Shown: positions 8,483 to 16,445, numbered from the stretch's first letter. The stretch is 34,026 nt of DNA from Bacillota bacterium (GCA_030706015.1 JAUZPI010000047.1:1-34026), one strand, 5' to 3'. The notes: a model not told the origin generated them from the sequence alone. Program-made: numbers and translations.

Positions 8483-9250
8483 ATGGAGAGGAAAGGAGAA
8501 TTTTTGCCGGATGAAGAAAAAAACTATAAATTTGAATTTATAGGTGATAGTATTACTTCCGGAGAAGGCATAATCGGAGCTAAGGCTGAAGAAGATTGGA
8601 TTTCCATGTGGTTTAGTGCAATTAACAGTTATGCAGCAAAGACTTCAGAAGCGTTAAATGCAGAATATAGGATTATTTCTCAGAGCGGTTGGGGAGTACT
8701 TACAAGCTGGGATAACAATCCACATGCTAATGTTCCGGAATACTATGATAAGGTTTGTGGTTTGCTTACAGGAGAAAAAAATAAAGCATTAGGAGCTTTT
8801 AAAGAAAATGATTTTGATTCGTGGCAGCCTGATGTTGTGATTGTTAATCTAGGAACAAATGATGGAGGAGCTTTTGCTTCACCCGAATGGAAGGATGAAG
8901 TTACAGGGGAGATTCATAAACAAAGACTAAATGAAGATAGCTCCTTTAACAAGGAAGATTTAAAAGCTTTCGAGACTGCTGCTGAGAATTTTCTTATTAA
9001 ACTTAGAAAATATAATAAAAAAGCACACATAATATGGGTATATGGAATGTTAGGTATGTCAATGATGCCTGCTATATACCGTGCAGTTGATACTTATATA
9101 AGGGGAACAGGAGATAAGAAGGTTTCAGTTTTTCAATTACCAAATACAACAAATGATACAGTCGGTTCAAGAAGTCATCCAGGAATTTTATCTCATGAAA
9201 ATGCTGCAAAGGAATTAACGGTATATATAAAAGAACTTTTAGAAAGATAA
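8483..9250 (+). CDS. SGNH/GDSL-family esterase, CE2-like, probably lacking its N-terminal domain
   Basis: Predicted carbohydrate or lipid esterase of 255 residues. SGNH blocks are visible: FIGDSITSGEG (nucleophile Ser, about residue 23), SQSGWG (block II Gly), NLGTNDGG (block III Asn, residue about 122) and SHPGILSH (block V His). No aspartate sits in the usual D-x-x-H position before the histidine, which is common in CE2 enzymes. CE2 proteins normally have about 100 residues of beta-sandwich ahead of the SGNH domain; here that part is absent or frameshifted upstream. ATG 8483 lacks a ribosome site. TTG 8504 (start of LPDEEKN) has AAAGGAG five bases upstream and is a real alternative. It lies 170 bases after the glycosidase gene. 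If active, it may remove acetyl groups from the same oligosaccharides. Confidence 0.75.
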   Translation: MERKGEFLPDEEKNYKFEFIGDSITSGEGIIGAKAEEDWISMWFSAINSYAAKTSEALNAEYRIISQSGWGVLTSWDNNPHANVPEYYDKVCGLLTGEKNKALGAFKENDFDSWQPDVVIVNLGTNDGGAFASPEWKDEVTGEIHKQRLNEDSSFNKEDLKAFETAAENFLIKLRKYNKKAHIIWVYGMLGMSMMPAIYRAVDTYIRGTGDKKVSVFQLPNTTNDTVGSRSHPGILSHENAAKELTVYIKELLER

Positions 9251-9317
9251 CAATATTTTCCGATTTTAAATTTTGTGGTAAAATTTCATTACTATGATAA
9301 AGAAAGGTGAAGTTACC

Positions 9318-10235
9318 ATGAAGATTAAAACAGTATCCATTATTGGACTAGGAGCATTAGGAATTTTATTTGGAAACCATTTATCCAAGAGAATGCCTAA
9401 AAAAGATTTAAGAATAATTGCTGATGAGAACAGAATTGAGAAATATAGGAGGGATAAAGTTTATTGCAATGGTGAACCTTGTGAATTTAATTATATTACT
9501 CCTGAAGATCTGACGGAGCCTTCGGATCTTATAATTTTCACAGTTAAATACGATGGACTGAAGAATGCTATTAAAGCTGTTAAAAGCCAGGTGGGTGAAC
9601 AAACTATTATATTATCTGCTTTAAATGGTATTACCAGTGAAGAGGTTATTGGTGAGGCTTATAGTATGGATAAAATATTATATTGTGTAGCTCAGGGTAT
9701 GGATGCAGTGAAGATAGGGAACAAGTTAGCTTATAACCATATGGGGATGCTGTGTTTTGGAGAGGGTAAACCAGGGGTTGTATCTTCAAAAGCAAAGAGG
9801 GTAGTAGAATTTTTTGAAAGAATGAAAGTCCCATACGAGGCTGTTACAGATATGAATAAGAGAATGTGGGGGAAATTTATGCTTAATGTAGGTGTAAACC
9901 AAACAGTAGCAGTATATGAAAGTAATTATGGGGAGATTCAAAGGGAAGGACAGGCGAGAGAAACTATGATTTCGGCTATGAGAGAGGTTATGGCTCTGTC
10001 AGAAAAGGAGGGCATAAATTTAAATGAGGCTGATTTAAACTACTGGTTGAAGGTATTAAGTACTTTAAGTCCTGAAGGAAAGCCATCAATGCGTCAGGAC
10101 TTAGAAGCAACACGTTACAGCGAAGTAGAGTTATTTTCAGGTACGGTGCTTAAGCTTGGAGAAAAGTATGGTGTTCAAACACCTGTGAATAAGATGTTAT
10201 ATGATAGAATAAAATTTATAGAAAACCAATATTAA
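9318..10235 (+). CDS. Ketopantoate reductase (PanE/ApbA) family oxidoreductase
   Basis: NAD(P)-dependent 2-hydroxyacid dehydrogenase-type protein of 305 residues. The N-terminal Rossmann site is IIGLGALGILFG (GxGxxG near residue 10). DLIIFTVKYD carries the conserved lysine used in catalysis by PanE. The C-terminal helical domain includes KFMLNVGVNQTVAVYE and PSMRQDLEATRYSEVELFSG, both typical of ApbA_C. Start 9318 is chosen because AAAGGTGA lies a suitable distance upstream; ATG 9294 would add eight residues with no ribosome site. It is 14 bases from the next gene, so the two are probably co-transcribed. No panB or panC is nearby and many family members are not pantothenate enzymes, so the substrate is open. 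Confidence 0.88.
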   Translation: MKIKTVSIIGLGALGILFGNHLSKRMPKKDLRIIADENRIEKYRRDKVYCNGEPCEFNYITPEDLTEPSDLIIFTVKYDGLKNAIKAVKSQVGEQTIILSALNGITSEEVIGEAYSMDKILYCVAQGMDAVKIGNKLAYNHMGMLCFGEGKPGVVSSKAKRVVEFFERMKVPYEAVTDMNKRMWGKFMLNVGVNQTVAVYESNYGEIQREGQARETMISAMREVMALSEKEGINLNEADLNYWLKVLSTLSPEGKPSMRQDLEATRYSEVELFSGTVLKLGEKYGVQTPVNKMLYDRIKFIENQY

Positions 10236-10249
10236 TTGGAGGAATATAT

Positions 10250-11194
10250 TTGGAGAATAAGTTTAATCTTATTTTAATTTTCTTATCAATAATTGTGATT
10301 GTTGACTTATGTGCAAGTAATTATTTTTATAACATAGCTATTGCCCGCTCAAAGAAACGATTCTTACAAAAAAATAAAGACTTACACACCATGAGTCCAA
10401 AAACGAACCCAGAGGACACTTTATTATGGCTGGAAAAACAAAATTTAAGAACCGTAGAAATTCAATCTGAGGATTTTCTTAGGCTTAGAGGTTACTACTT
10501 AGAGGCAGATAAGCTTAGTAAGGTAACCGTAATTTTGGCCCATGGGTACAATTCACAAGGAAAAGATATGGCCGCTTTTGCAAAATTTTATCATAAAAGC
10601 CTAGGGTATAATGTTTTAATGCCAGATGACAGGGGTCATGGTCAGAGTGAAGGAAACTACATAGGATTTGGCTGGATGGATAGAAAAGACTATGTAAAGT
10701 GGATTGATTATACAATAAATACTCTAAATAAAGATTCCAAGATTATTTTACATGGGGTTTCAATGGGGGGGGCTGCAGTGCTTATGACAAGTGGAGAAAA
10801 GCTTCCTTCGAATATAAAAGCAATTATTTCTGACTGTGCCTATACTTCTGTTAAGGCTGAGCTTTCTTATCAGCTGCAAAGAGTATATAAGCTTCCTAGT
10901 TTCCCTATTCTTCAGACTACAAGTTTTTTAACAAAAATAAGAGCGGGATACTTTTTTTGTGAAGCCTCAGCTGTAAAGCAAGTGGGTAAAACAAAAATTC
11001 CTATTCTATTTATTCATGGGGCTGAAGATAATTTTGTTCCTACTAATATGGTATATACACTGTATAAATCATGTAGAAGTGAAAAAGATATTTTTATAGT
11101 GCCAAATGCAAGTCATGCTAATGCATATAATATTGATAAAATAGGTTATGAAATGAAAGTAACACAATTTGTTAGTAAGTACGCGAGAAATTAG
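10250..11194 (+). CDS. Alpha/beta hydrolase with N-terminal membrane anchor
   Basis: Predicted serine hydrolase of 314 residues. A hydrophobic segment (about residues 6-25) should act as a membrane anchor or uncleaved signal. The hydrolase core then shows the oxyanion region HGYNSQGKDM, DDRGHGQSEG, the nucleophile elbow HGVSMGGAA (Ser about residue 174), the acid GAEDNFVP and the histidine NASHANAY. The start is TTG 10250, with GGAGG seven to eight bases upstream. The gene sits 14 bases after the PanE-like gene. The nucleophile elbow is encoded over an uninterrupted run of eight G (10765-10772), unusual in this AT-rich DNA and prone to slippage. The substrate is unknown; related clostridial proteins are annotated only as lysophospholipase-like or acyl hydrolases. 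Confidence 0.88.
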   Translation: MENKFNLILIFLSIIVIVDLCASNYFYNIAIARSKKRFLQKNKDLHTMSPKTNPEDTLLWLEKQNLRTVEIQSEDFLRLRGYYLEADKLSKVTVILAHGYNSQGKDMAAFAKFYHKSLGYNVLMPDDRGHGQSEGNYIGFGWMDRKDYVKWIDYTINTLNKDSKIILHGVSMGGAAVLMTSGEKLPSNIKAIISDCAYTSVKAELSYQLQRVYKLPSFPILQTTSFLTKIRAGYFFCEASAVKQVGKTKIPILFIHGAEDNFVPTNMVYTLYKSCRSEKDIFIVPNASHANAYNIDKIGYEMKVTQFVSKYARN

Positions 11195-11283
11195 TATAGT
11201 GAATTAAGTTAAAAGGTATACATTTTTATATCGCGGTATAGTATAGTGTGATTGTAAATAATAATTTAACCCTAAGTTTAAAA

Positions 11284-11341
11284 AAATAAGAAAAGCACTA
11301 ATATAAACAATGCACTGGTTTTACTGGTGCTTTTCTTATTT
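11284..11341. terminator. Bidirectional-type terminator after the alpha/beta hydrolase gene
   Basis: Perfect 15-bp inverted repeat AAATAAGAAAAGCAC (11284-11298) / GTGCTTTTCTTATTT (11327-11341). The 28-base loop holds a second GCACTGG-type pairing option. The T-rich right arm makes it terminator-like on the plus strand. Confidence 0.75.
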
Positions 11342-11459
11342 CAGGTATAATATTGTTCTAAATTGATTTTTTATAATTGGAATTATATAATAAACTCAAT
11401 GGCGTAGGTTAGCAAATATATTACTATTATACATTATGAAAAGTAGGGGAGAGTTTAGT

Positions 11460-11927
11460 ATGATTGATCAATTGAAAAATTTTTTACAAAGAAAGAATAG
11501 AGTATTTAAGTTAATATTATATGTGTCAATTATAATGTATTCCTGCTTGATGATTTGGGAAGTATTTATTGGACCTTATCGAAGTTATAGCGGTATAAGA
11601 AGGTATAACCTTTATCCATTCAAGACCATTATTGATTTTATTAGGAATAGATCAAACTTTGGTTTTCATGTTTTATTTATTAATTTAGCTGCTAATATTA
11701 TAACCTTTATTCCCTTAGGTTTTTTTATGTCACTAATTCTTAAGGCGTCATCAAAATTAAAATATACATTCCGAATTTGTGTACTTATTGTAATATGTAT
11801 TGAGCTTGGTCAATTTATACTTAATGTAGGTGTTTTAGATATTGATGATGTTATTTTAAATTCCATCGGTTGTGCTATAGGTATTACTTTTTACAATAGA
11901 ATAAAAGAACTTTTAATAATTTTCTGA
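11460..11927 (+). CDS. VanZ-like membrane protein
   Basis: Small integral membrane protein of 155 residues with about four transmembrane segments (roughly 17-37, 70-90, 98-118 and 125-150). The family pattern is clear: YNLYPFKTI, FINLAANIITFIPLGFFMS, CIELGQFIL and DIDDVILNSIGCAIG. VanZ relatives are linked to glycopeptide tolerance in one case, but the molecular role of most is unknown. Start 11460 is preferred because GGGGAGAG lies just upstream; ATG 11436 would add eight residues that cover this site. It is a single gene between two terminators. Confidence 0.88.
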   Translation: MIDQLKNFLQRKNRVFKLILYVSIIMYSCLMIWEVFIGPYRSYSGIRRYNLYPFKTIIDFIRNRSNFGFHVLFINLAANIITFIPLGFFMSLILKASSKLKYTFRICVLIVICIELGQFILNVGVLDIDDVILNSIGCAIGITFYNRIKELLIIF

Positions 11928-11946
11928 TTATTTATGAAATAAAATT

Positions 11947-11987
11947 TAGCCCCTCATAAGCAAATAGTGTTTACTCGTAAGGGGCTA
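11947..11987. terminator. Shared terminator between convergent vanZ-like and MCP genes
   Basis: 8-bp stem TAGCCCCT (11947-11954) / AGGGGCTA (11980-11987) with a long loop, between two converging genes. A T-rich stretch lies on the minus side (AAATTTTATTTC). Confidence 0.7.
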
Positions 11988-11998
11988 GTATTTAGGCA

Positions 11999-13717
11999 TT
12001 ATTCTGTTTTAAATCTTTGCATATGCTCATACAATCGTTCAACACTTTCTGTATTCCTCTTTGTATCAATCAGCACTTGGCTGCTCTTGTTATTAACTTC
12101 AACCACATTTGAAGAAATTTCATCAGAAGCGGCTGCTATATTTGTAACTGCGGTTGCAACACCATTTATACTATTCACAATCTGATCTATTGAAGTTGAT
12201 ATGTTTTGTGATACCTCTGAGAACTTTTCAATTATATTTTTAAATGCATTTCCATCATCCTTATAATTGGTACTAATATTTATCATATTATCATAATCTC
12301 TTAAAACAGTAGTTTCGATAACATTTAAAACGCTCTGAGAAGAGAGAGAAAGTTCATCAACTACATATAAAACCTTATTAACATTTGATTGTATATCAGT
12401 AACGGCTGAAGAGGATTGTTCTGCAAGCTTTCTAACTTCTTCTGCTACTATAGCAAATCCTTTTCCTTGTTCGCCTGCCCGTGCAGCTTCAATTGCAGCA
12501 TTTAATGCCAACAAATTTGTTTGTTCAGCTATACTTAGTATTGTATCTGCCATTTCAGAAACTTTTTTTACTACTACAACGTCTTTTATAGCCTTATCAA
12601 GTTTTTCTTTAGATTCATTATATATAGATTGGATATTTTCTTTTGAGTCAAGTACATTTTTATTTATATTCTCAGCTCTTTCTTCTATATCTAAGGCTAA
12701 CTTAACTCCATCTTTAGTTTCATTGCTTGTTCTAGCAGCTTCTTCACGTACAGTTGAAACCATAGATGTAATTTCTTCTACTGCTGCGGAGGATTCTTCT
12801 ATACTCATTGAGATTTCTTGGGTAGAAGCTGATACTTGGGAAACCTCATCTGATACATTGGTAAACGCTTGTTCTATTTTGTTAATATCCTCTGATATAT
12901 GCAAACTTTCTACTTTGACTATACTTACTGTATTTTTTAATGCTTTTATAGAATTGTTCAGAGCCTCAAAAGTTTGTCCAATTTCATCCTTTGTATAAAC
13001 ATTAACATTGAAGTTTAGTTCACCATTAGCAAGTCTGTTTGTTGCTATCAATAATTCCTTCATCTGATTTAATATGCTTTTTCTAATAATATATAAGAAT
13101 AAAATCGCCACAACTATGCTAATGGACACAATTACATACATTAGTTGTATAGTAGAGCGTGTTGAATTGTTTTCATTCTTTGCTGCTTCATCTGCTAATT
13201 GATTTTGATAATCGACTATGGTTTGAATACTATTTATCCATGCAGATTCAGGAGAATCAATCTTTGTAACCAATGTATTTAATATGTCTTGATCTATATT
13301 AGGATCCATTGATTTAACAACTGCATCATATATAACAGGCAGTCCAGTTTGTTCATTATTTTCAACTTCTTTAAATAAAGTCTTACCTTTAGTGGTATCA
13401 ATAAGATTCTGTAAAGCCTTCTTATGCTTATCATAATTTGTGATGGTTTCATCAATAATAGATTTTTGTTTTTTCATATATTCCACATCGGTACTTACCA
13501 TTATATTTCTTGTGCTTGTTTTAATGGTTACAATATCGTTTCTCATATCATCTGCCAATTGAACTCTTTTATTGTATACGCTAGCAAGTTTATTAAAAGA
13601 ATTATTAATTTGAATAAGTCTAAAGATTGATATACTAGCAATAATGATTAATAAAATTAAAACCGCTGTGAAACCTGCTAGTAGTTTTGTACCTATTTTT
13701 ACCTTTTTAAAGTTCAT
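11999..13717 (-). CDS. Methyl-accepting chemotaxis protein
   Basis: Membrane chemoreceptor of 572 residues signalling to CheA/CheW. Layout: short cytoplasmic tail, TM1 (about 12-32), an extracellular mostly helical sensor of about 155 residues that resembles the four-helix-bundle MCP type, TM2 (about 188-210, YVIVSISIVVAILFLYII), a HAMP domain (about 210-262), then a long coiled-coil signalling domain. The conserved hairpin tip is EQTNLLALNAAIEAARAGEQ and GKGFAIVAEEVRKLAEQSS (about 395-432). There is no CheR-docking pentapeptide at the C-terminus. It is a single gene, with a palindrome just upstream that overlaps the likely -10 region. The ligand is unknown. Confidence 0.95.
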   Translation of the reverse strand: MNFKKVKIGTKLLAGFTAVLILLIIIASISIFRLIQINNSFNKLASVYNKRVQLADDMRNDIVTIKTSTRNIMVSTDVEYMKKQKSIIDETITNYDKHKKALQNLIDTTKGKTLFKEVENNEQTGLPVIYDAVVKSMDPNIDQDILNTLVTKIDSPESAWINSIQTIVDYQNQLADEAAKNENNSTRSTIQLMYVIVSISIVVAILFLYIIRKSILNQMKELLIATNRLANGELNFNVNVYTKDEIGQTFEALNNSIKALKNTVSIVKVESLHISEDINKIEQAFTNVSDEVSQVSASTQEISMSIEESSAAVEEITSMVSTVREEAARTSNETKDGVKLALDIEERAENINKNVLDSKENIQSIYNESKEKLDKAIKDVVVVKKVSEMADTILSIAEQTNLLALNAAIEAARAGEQGKGFAIVAEEVRKLAEQSSSAVTDIQSNVNKVLYVVDELSLSSQSVLNVIETTVLRDYDNMINISTNYKDDGNAFKNIIEKFSEVSQNISTSIDQIVNSINGVATAVTNIAAASDEISSNVVEVNNKSSQVLIDTKRNTESVERLYEHMQRFKTE

Positions 13718-13816
13718 AAATAATACACTTCCCTACTTAAATTATTAATTAGCTCCGAAATTACTTAAATGACTAGATGAAAAAACTTTTGGTTTTTAAA
13801 TAGTACACACTTATCA

Positions 13817-13846
13817 TAATTTGTATGCAGATACAAATTAATTATA
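13817..13846 (-). promoter_or_regulatory. Palindromic candidate operator at the MCP promoter
   Basis: Palindrome with 10-bp arms (13817-13840), core ATTTGTATGCAGATACAAAT. It lies directly beside a minus-strand TATAAT (13841-13846) that is the likely -10 of the MCP gene. No good -35 is seen. Position right after the -10 suggests a repressor site or a hairpin at the start of the transcript. Confidence 0.5.
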
Positions 13847-13940
13847 CCATTAAAGGCGTAATTGAAAAAGTTATAATATATTATGTAATTATTGGTATTT
13901 GTTAAAAAGTTCTAATTCCAAATATATAGATAAAATAAAA

Positions 13941-13960
13941 ACACCCTAAATTTAGGGTGT
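13941..13960 (-). terminator. Terminator of tRNA-fMet
   Basis: Perfect palindrome ACACCCTAAATTTAGGGTGT directly after the tRNA on the minus strand, followed by TTTTTATTTTATC. Confidence 0.85.
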
Positions 13961-13963
13961 TTT

Positions 13964-14039
<76 letters not shown>

Positions 14040-14076
14040 ATATTAATGGTTAATAATTTTCTTAACCTGTTGTTTA

Positions 14077-14105
14077 AGTATAGACCATAGAGTAAGAAAA
14101 GTCAA
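14077..14105 (-). promoter_or_regulatory. Promoter of tRNA-fMet
   Basis: Minus strand -35 TTGACT (14100-14105), 17-base spacer, -10 TATACT (14077-14082), about 37 bases before the mature tRNA 5' end. Close to consensus, as expected for a strongly expressed tRNA. Confidence 0.8.
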
Positions 14106-14115
14106 TATGTAATTT

Positions 14116-14400
14116 ATGTTTATTGGCGTAAAATTAGTATATTTTGATATTGCAAACAAAATTGGCACCAAAAAGTCATCTATATATAATCATTTTAAGA
14201 GTAAAGAAGAACTTGTTTTAAAGATTTATGAAGTTCTTAGAGAAAATGCATTAAGAAAAAGTTCAAAAGAAGATATGGATATGGAAAACTATATTAGTGA
14301 GAATGACGCTAGAGGTATTTTAAAATATGTTGTTGAACGTTATATGGAGATGAACTCGGAGAATAGTATTCGCAATTTTTATAAAGTGGTGGTAAAATAA
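14116..14400 (+). pseudogene. TetR-family regulator fragment
   Basis: The 94-codon frame contains the recognition part of a TetR helix-turn-helix, DIANKIGTKKSSIYNHF, followed by KSKEELVLKIYEVLRENA. The first helix and start region of a TetR protein (about 30 residues) are missing, and there is no ribosome site. The frame ends after about 70 residues of the ligand-binding domain, where roughly 120 more are expected. A degraded or truncated gene is the simplest reading. Confidence 0.72.
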
Positions 14401-14402
14401 AG

Positions 14403-14573
14403 ATCTCAGTTAAGTGGATATTTATAATAAATGGATTCCTAGGTGTAATAGTACCTTTGCAAGACATATTAAAAGTTTCGGGACCGCCAATTGGGTTGAT
14501 GCTTTTTGGTATAACGTTCCCTATATCAACAGCATTTATTGCTTATTTATTTAAAAAAGATATACAACTTTAA
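14403..14573 (+). pseudogene. Membrane protein fragment without start
   Basis: 56 codons overlap the end of the TetR fragment closely and encode two hydrophobic segments, WIFIINGFLGVIVPL and IGLMLFGITFPISTAFIAYL, ending in KKDIQL and TAA. No start codon or ribosome site precedes it. It may be the tail of a membrane protein deleted together with part of the TetR gene. The rest of 14401-14970 holds a terminator (14584-14618), then about 290 bases of AT-rich DNA in which I see nothing coding. Confidence 0.5.
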
Positions 14574-14583
14574 CTAAATTAAA

Positions 14584-14618
14584 ATACAGGTGGATTTTAA
14601 AATCTAGCTGTATTTTTT
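14584..14618 (+). terminator. Terminator after the TetR/membrane relic
   Basis: Imperfect stem ATACAG-GTG-GATTTT / AAAATC-TAG-CTGTAT (14584-14613) with a T6 run (14613-14618). Confidence 0.7.
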
Positions 14619-14909
14619 ATTGTATTAGAAAATTCACTGGAAATTAAAGAATGTTAATCCAACAAGCTAATTGATAATAGATATCATATGATTATCAATG
14701 ACTATAGTAGGAGAGAGGAAACTTCAAAATAAAATTAAATAATACTTTGAGAATTTTTATTAATAACTATGAAAAAGCAAAGAATGTATTTTAGTAAAAC
14801 AAGAGAAAAAACTTTTGGCAAAATGTCCATTTCTATGGTTTTATAAAAAGTTTTATTCATTTATTTATACAAATATAATTTAAAAAGAAGGAATAGTCCC
14901 CCTCTTCGT

Positions 14910-14957
14910 CGAATATATTATTCGTAAAATATAAATTTTACGAAATTGGGCGTTTTT
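14910..14957 (+). promoter_or_regulatory. Palindrome and alternative hairpin before the Xer-like gene
   Basis: Perfect 10-bp arms TTCGTAAAAT (14921-14930) / ATTTTACGAA (14935-14944) around ATAA. Eight bases later a T7 run (14951-14957) leads into GGAGG of the recombinase gene. A weaker competing hairpin, CGAAT-ATATT-ATTCG (14910-14924), shares the left arm, so a switch or attenuator is possible. The layout also resembles a tyrosine-recombinase core site (two 11-base arms, 6-base centre). Confidence 0.5.
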
Positions 14958-14970
14958 TTGGAGGTTAACT

Positions 14971-15957
14971 ATGAAATACAATATTCAGCAAATAAACGAT
15001 ATTAGTGCACCAGCTAGAGTTAATGAGTTTCTAAACTATCTTGGAACCATTAAAGGCAAATCCCCAAATACTATTTATAATTACAAAATAGATCTAATAA
15101 TGTTTTTTAGATTTATGAAGCTTTACAAAGGTTTTGTAAAGGATAATATTGAGTTTGAAGAAATAAAAGTAAATGATGTAGATGATAACATTATAAAGGG
15201 AATTGGGTTAACCGATTTATATGCTTTTATATCTTTTGCAGAGAATTACAGAAAAAATGGAAGTTATGCTCGTGCAAGAAAAGTTGCTACCTTGAAATCA
15301 TTTTTTAAGTATCTAAATGGTAAGATAAAGATAATAAACGAAAATCCTGCATCAGAATTAGAATCTCCCAGTATTCACAAGAGGAATCCTATTTACTTGA
15401 CACTAGATGAAAGTAAAAATCTTTTAAAATCTATAGATGGTCCGAATAAAGAAAGAGATTACTGCATCATTACTCTATTTTTAAATTGCGGCCTAAGATT
15501 ATCAGAATTGTGCGGCATAAACATATCAAAGATTAAAAATGATACCTTAACCATTATAGGAAAAGGAAATAAGGAAAGAACTATTTATTTAAATGGCGTA
15601 TGTATCAAGGCAATTAATGATTATCTTCCTGCAAGAAATATTAATCATGATAAAATCAGCGACAAAGATGCTTTATTTATAAGTAGAAATAATAAGCGTA
15701 TAAATCAAAGAACTGTTGAACTGATTGTAAAGAAATATGTTAAAAAAGCCGGTCTAGTAAATGAAAAATATACCCCGCATAAACTTAGACACACAGCTGC
15801 TACTTTGATGTATAAGTACGGCAGTGTTGATATAAGAAGTCTTCAGCAAATTTTAGGTCATGAGAATATTTCAACTACTCAAATATACACTCATGTTGAT
15901 AACGACCAGTTAAGAGAAGCCGTTAAATCAAATCCTCTGAATGATATAGAAGATTAA
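14971..15957 (+). CDS. Tyrosine recombinase, XerC/XerD type
   Basis: Site-specific DNA recombinase of 328 residues, slightly longer than XerC/XerD (about 300). N-terminal SAM-like core-binding domain (about 15-125), catalytic domain (about 140-320). All catalytic residues are present: Arg176 (GLRLSELCG), Lys198 (GKGNKER), His270 and Arg273 (HKLRHT), His297 (LGHENIS) and the nucleophile Tyr306 (TQIYTHV). The ribosome site is GGAGG seven bases before the ATG. In clostridia one such gene often lies close to lexA, and the window shows that arrangement. It is probably a chromosomal Xer protein rather than a phage integrase, because no phage genes or attachment repeats are seen, but XerC and XerD cannot be told apart with confidence. 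Confidence 0.92.
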   Translation: MKYNIQQINDISAPARVNEFLNYLGTIKGKSPNTIYNYKIDLIMFFRFMKLYKGFVKDNIEFEEIKVNDVDDNIIKGIGLTDLYAFISFAENYRKNGSYARARKVATLKSFFKYLNGKIKIINENPASELESPSIHKRNPIYLTLDESKNLLKSIDGPNKERDYCIITLFLNCGLRLSELCGINISKIKNDTLTIIGKGNKERTIYLNGVCIKAINDYLPARNINHDKISDKDALFISRNNKRINQRTVELIVKKYVKKAGLVNEKYTPHKLRHTAATLMYKYGSVDIRSLQQILGHENISTTQIYTHVDNDQLREAVKSNPLNDIED

Positions 15958-15965
15958 TTAAAAAG

Positions 15966-15995
15966 AGCACCAAACCGCATAAGCAGTATGGTGCT
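15966..15995 (+). terminator. Terminator between convergent recombinase and Cys-rich genes
   Basis: Stem AGCACCA (15966-15972) / TGGTGCT (15989-15995), followed by TGTGTTTTATTTTTTG on the plus strand. Confidence 0.75.
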
Positions 15996-16001
15996 TGTGT
16001 T

Positions 16002-16445
16002 TTATTTTTTGTTTTTTATTACATAGAAACCTGGAAATTGCTCAGTAGCTACATCCTTTAATCTAGCTTCATCCTCCATTAATTCTTGCAATCCATCAAT
16101 ATCGTCTATAAATTCATAGGTTAATTCATCCGTGTCTAAAGAATTTAGATCCCCTTCTACTTCAGAATCTCTTGTATATTCATCATCTATTAATTCGTAG
16201 TTTTCATCTAATTCAGTATCATTTTCCTTATCATCAAGCTCATACTCTATTTCATCTTTTAACTTTTCAGCTTCTTCAGGATCTGAAATGATGGCATCTA
16301 TTTTTATGGACTTGGTATCGATACCCTGTAATTCTAAACATTTACCGCAGTTATTGCAGGTTTTATCTGGTTTTAAATCACATCTGTCACATTCACCACA
16401 ATCATTACAGGTTTTATTTGAATTAAATATGCACAGTTCACTCAT
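16002..16445 (-). CDS. Cys-rich acidic protein of unknown function
   Basis: 147 residues, no family function recognised. The first 36 residues hold eight cysteines in two matching motifs, KTCNDCGECDRC (Cys13, 16, 19, 22) and KTCNNCGKC (Cys30, 33, 36), plus Cys5. This layout suits zinc or iron-sulfur binding. The remaining 110 residues contain no cysteine and are extremely acidic (long runs of Asp/Glu), with a conserved-looking end FPGFYVIKNKK. There is no signal peptide or membrane segment. The ribosome site is AAAGGTGATG before the ATG. It has a near-consensus promoter and is divergent from lexA, so the two may be co-regulated. A role in stress or DNA damage response is only a guess from position. 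Confidence 0.8.
   Translation of the reverse strand: MSELCIFNSNKTCNDCGECDRCDLKPDKTCNNCGKCLELQGIDTKSIKIDAIISDPEEAEKLKDEIEYELDDKENDTELDENYELIDDEYTRDSEVEGDLNSLDTDELTYEFIDDIDGLQELMEDEARLKDVATEQFPGFYVIKNKK

Noticed and set aside
9318..10235. Naming the gene panE
   Set aside because: No pantothenate genes are nearby and the family is broad; the specific substrate cannot be inferred.
14921..14944. Chromosome dimer resolution (dif) site
   Set aside because: The size and symmetry are suggestive, but the arms do not match the usual Firmicutes dif sequence. Kept only as a hypothesis.
14971..15957. Phage or island integrase
   Set aside because: No phage genes, no attachment repeats at the nearby tRNA, and the position near lexA matches chromosomal Xer-type genes in clostridia.
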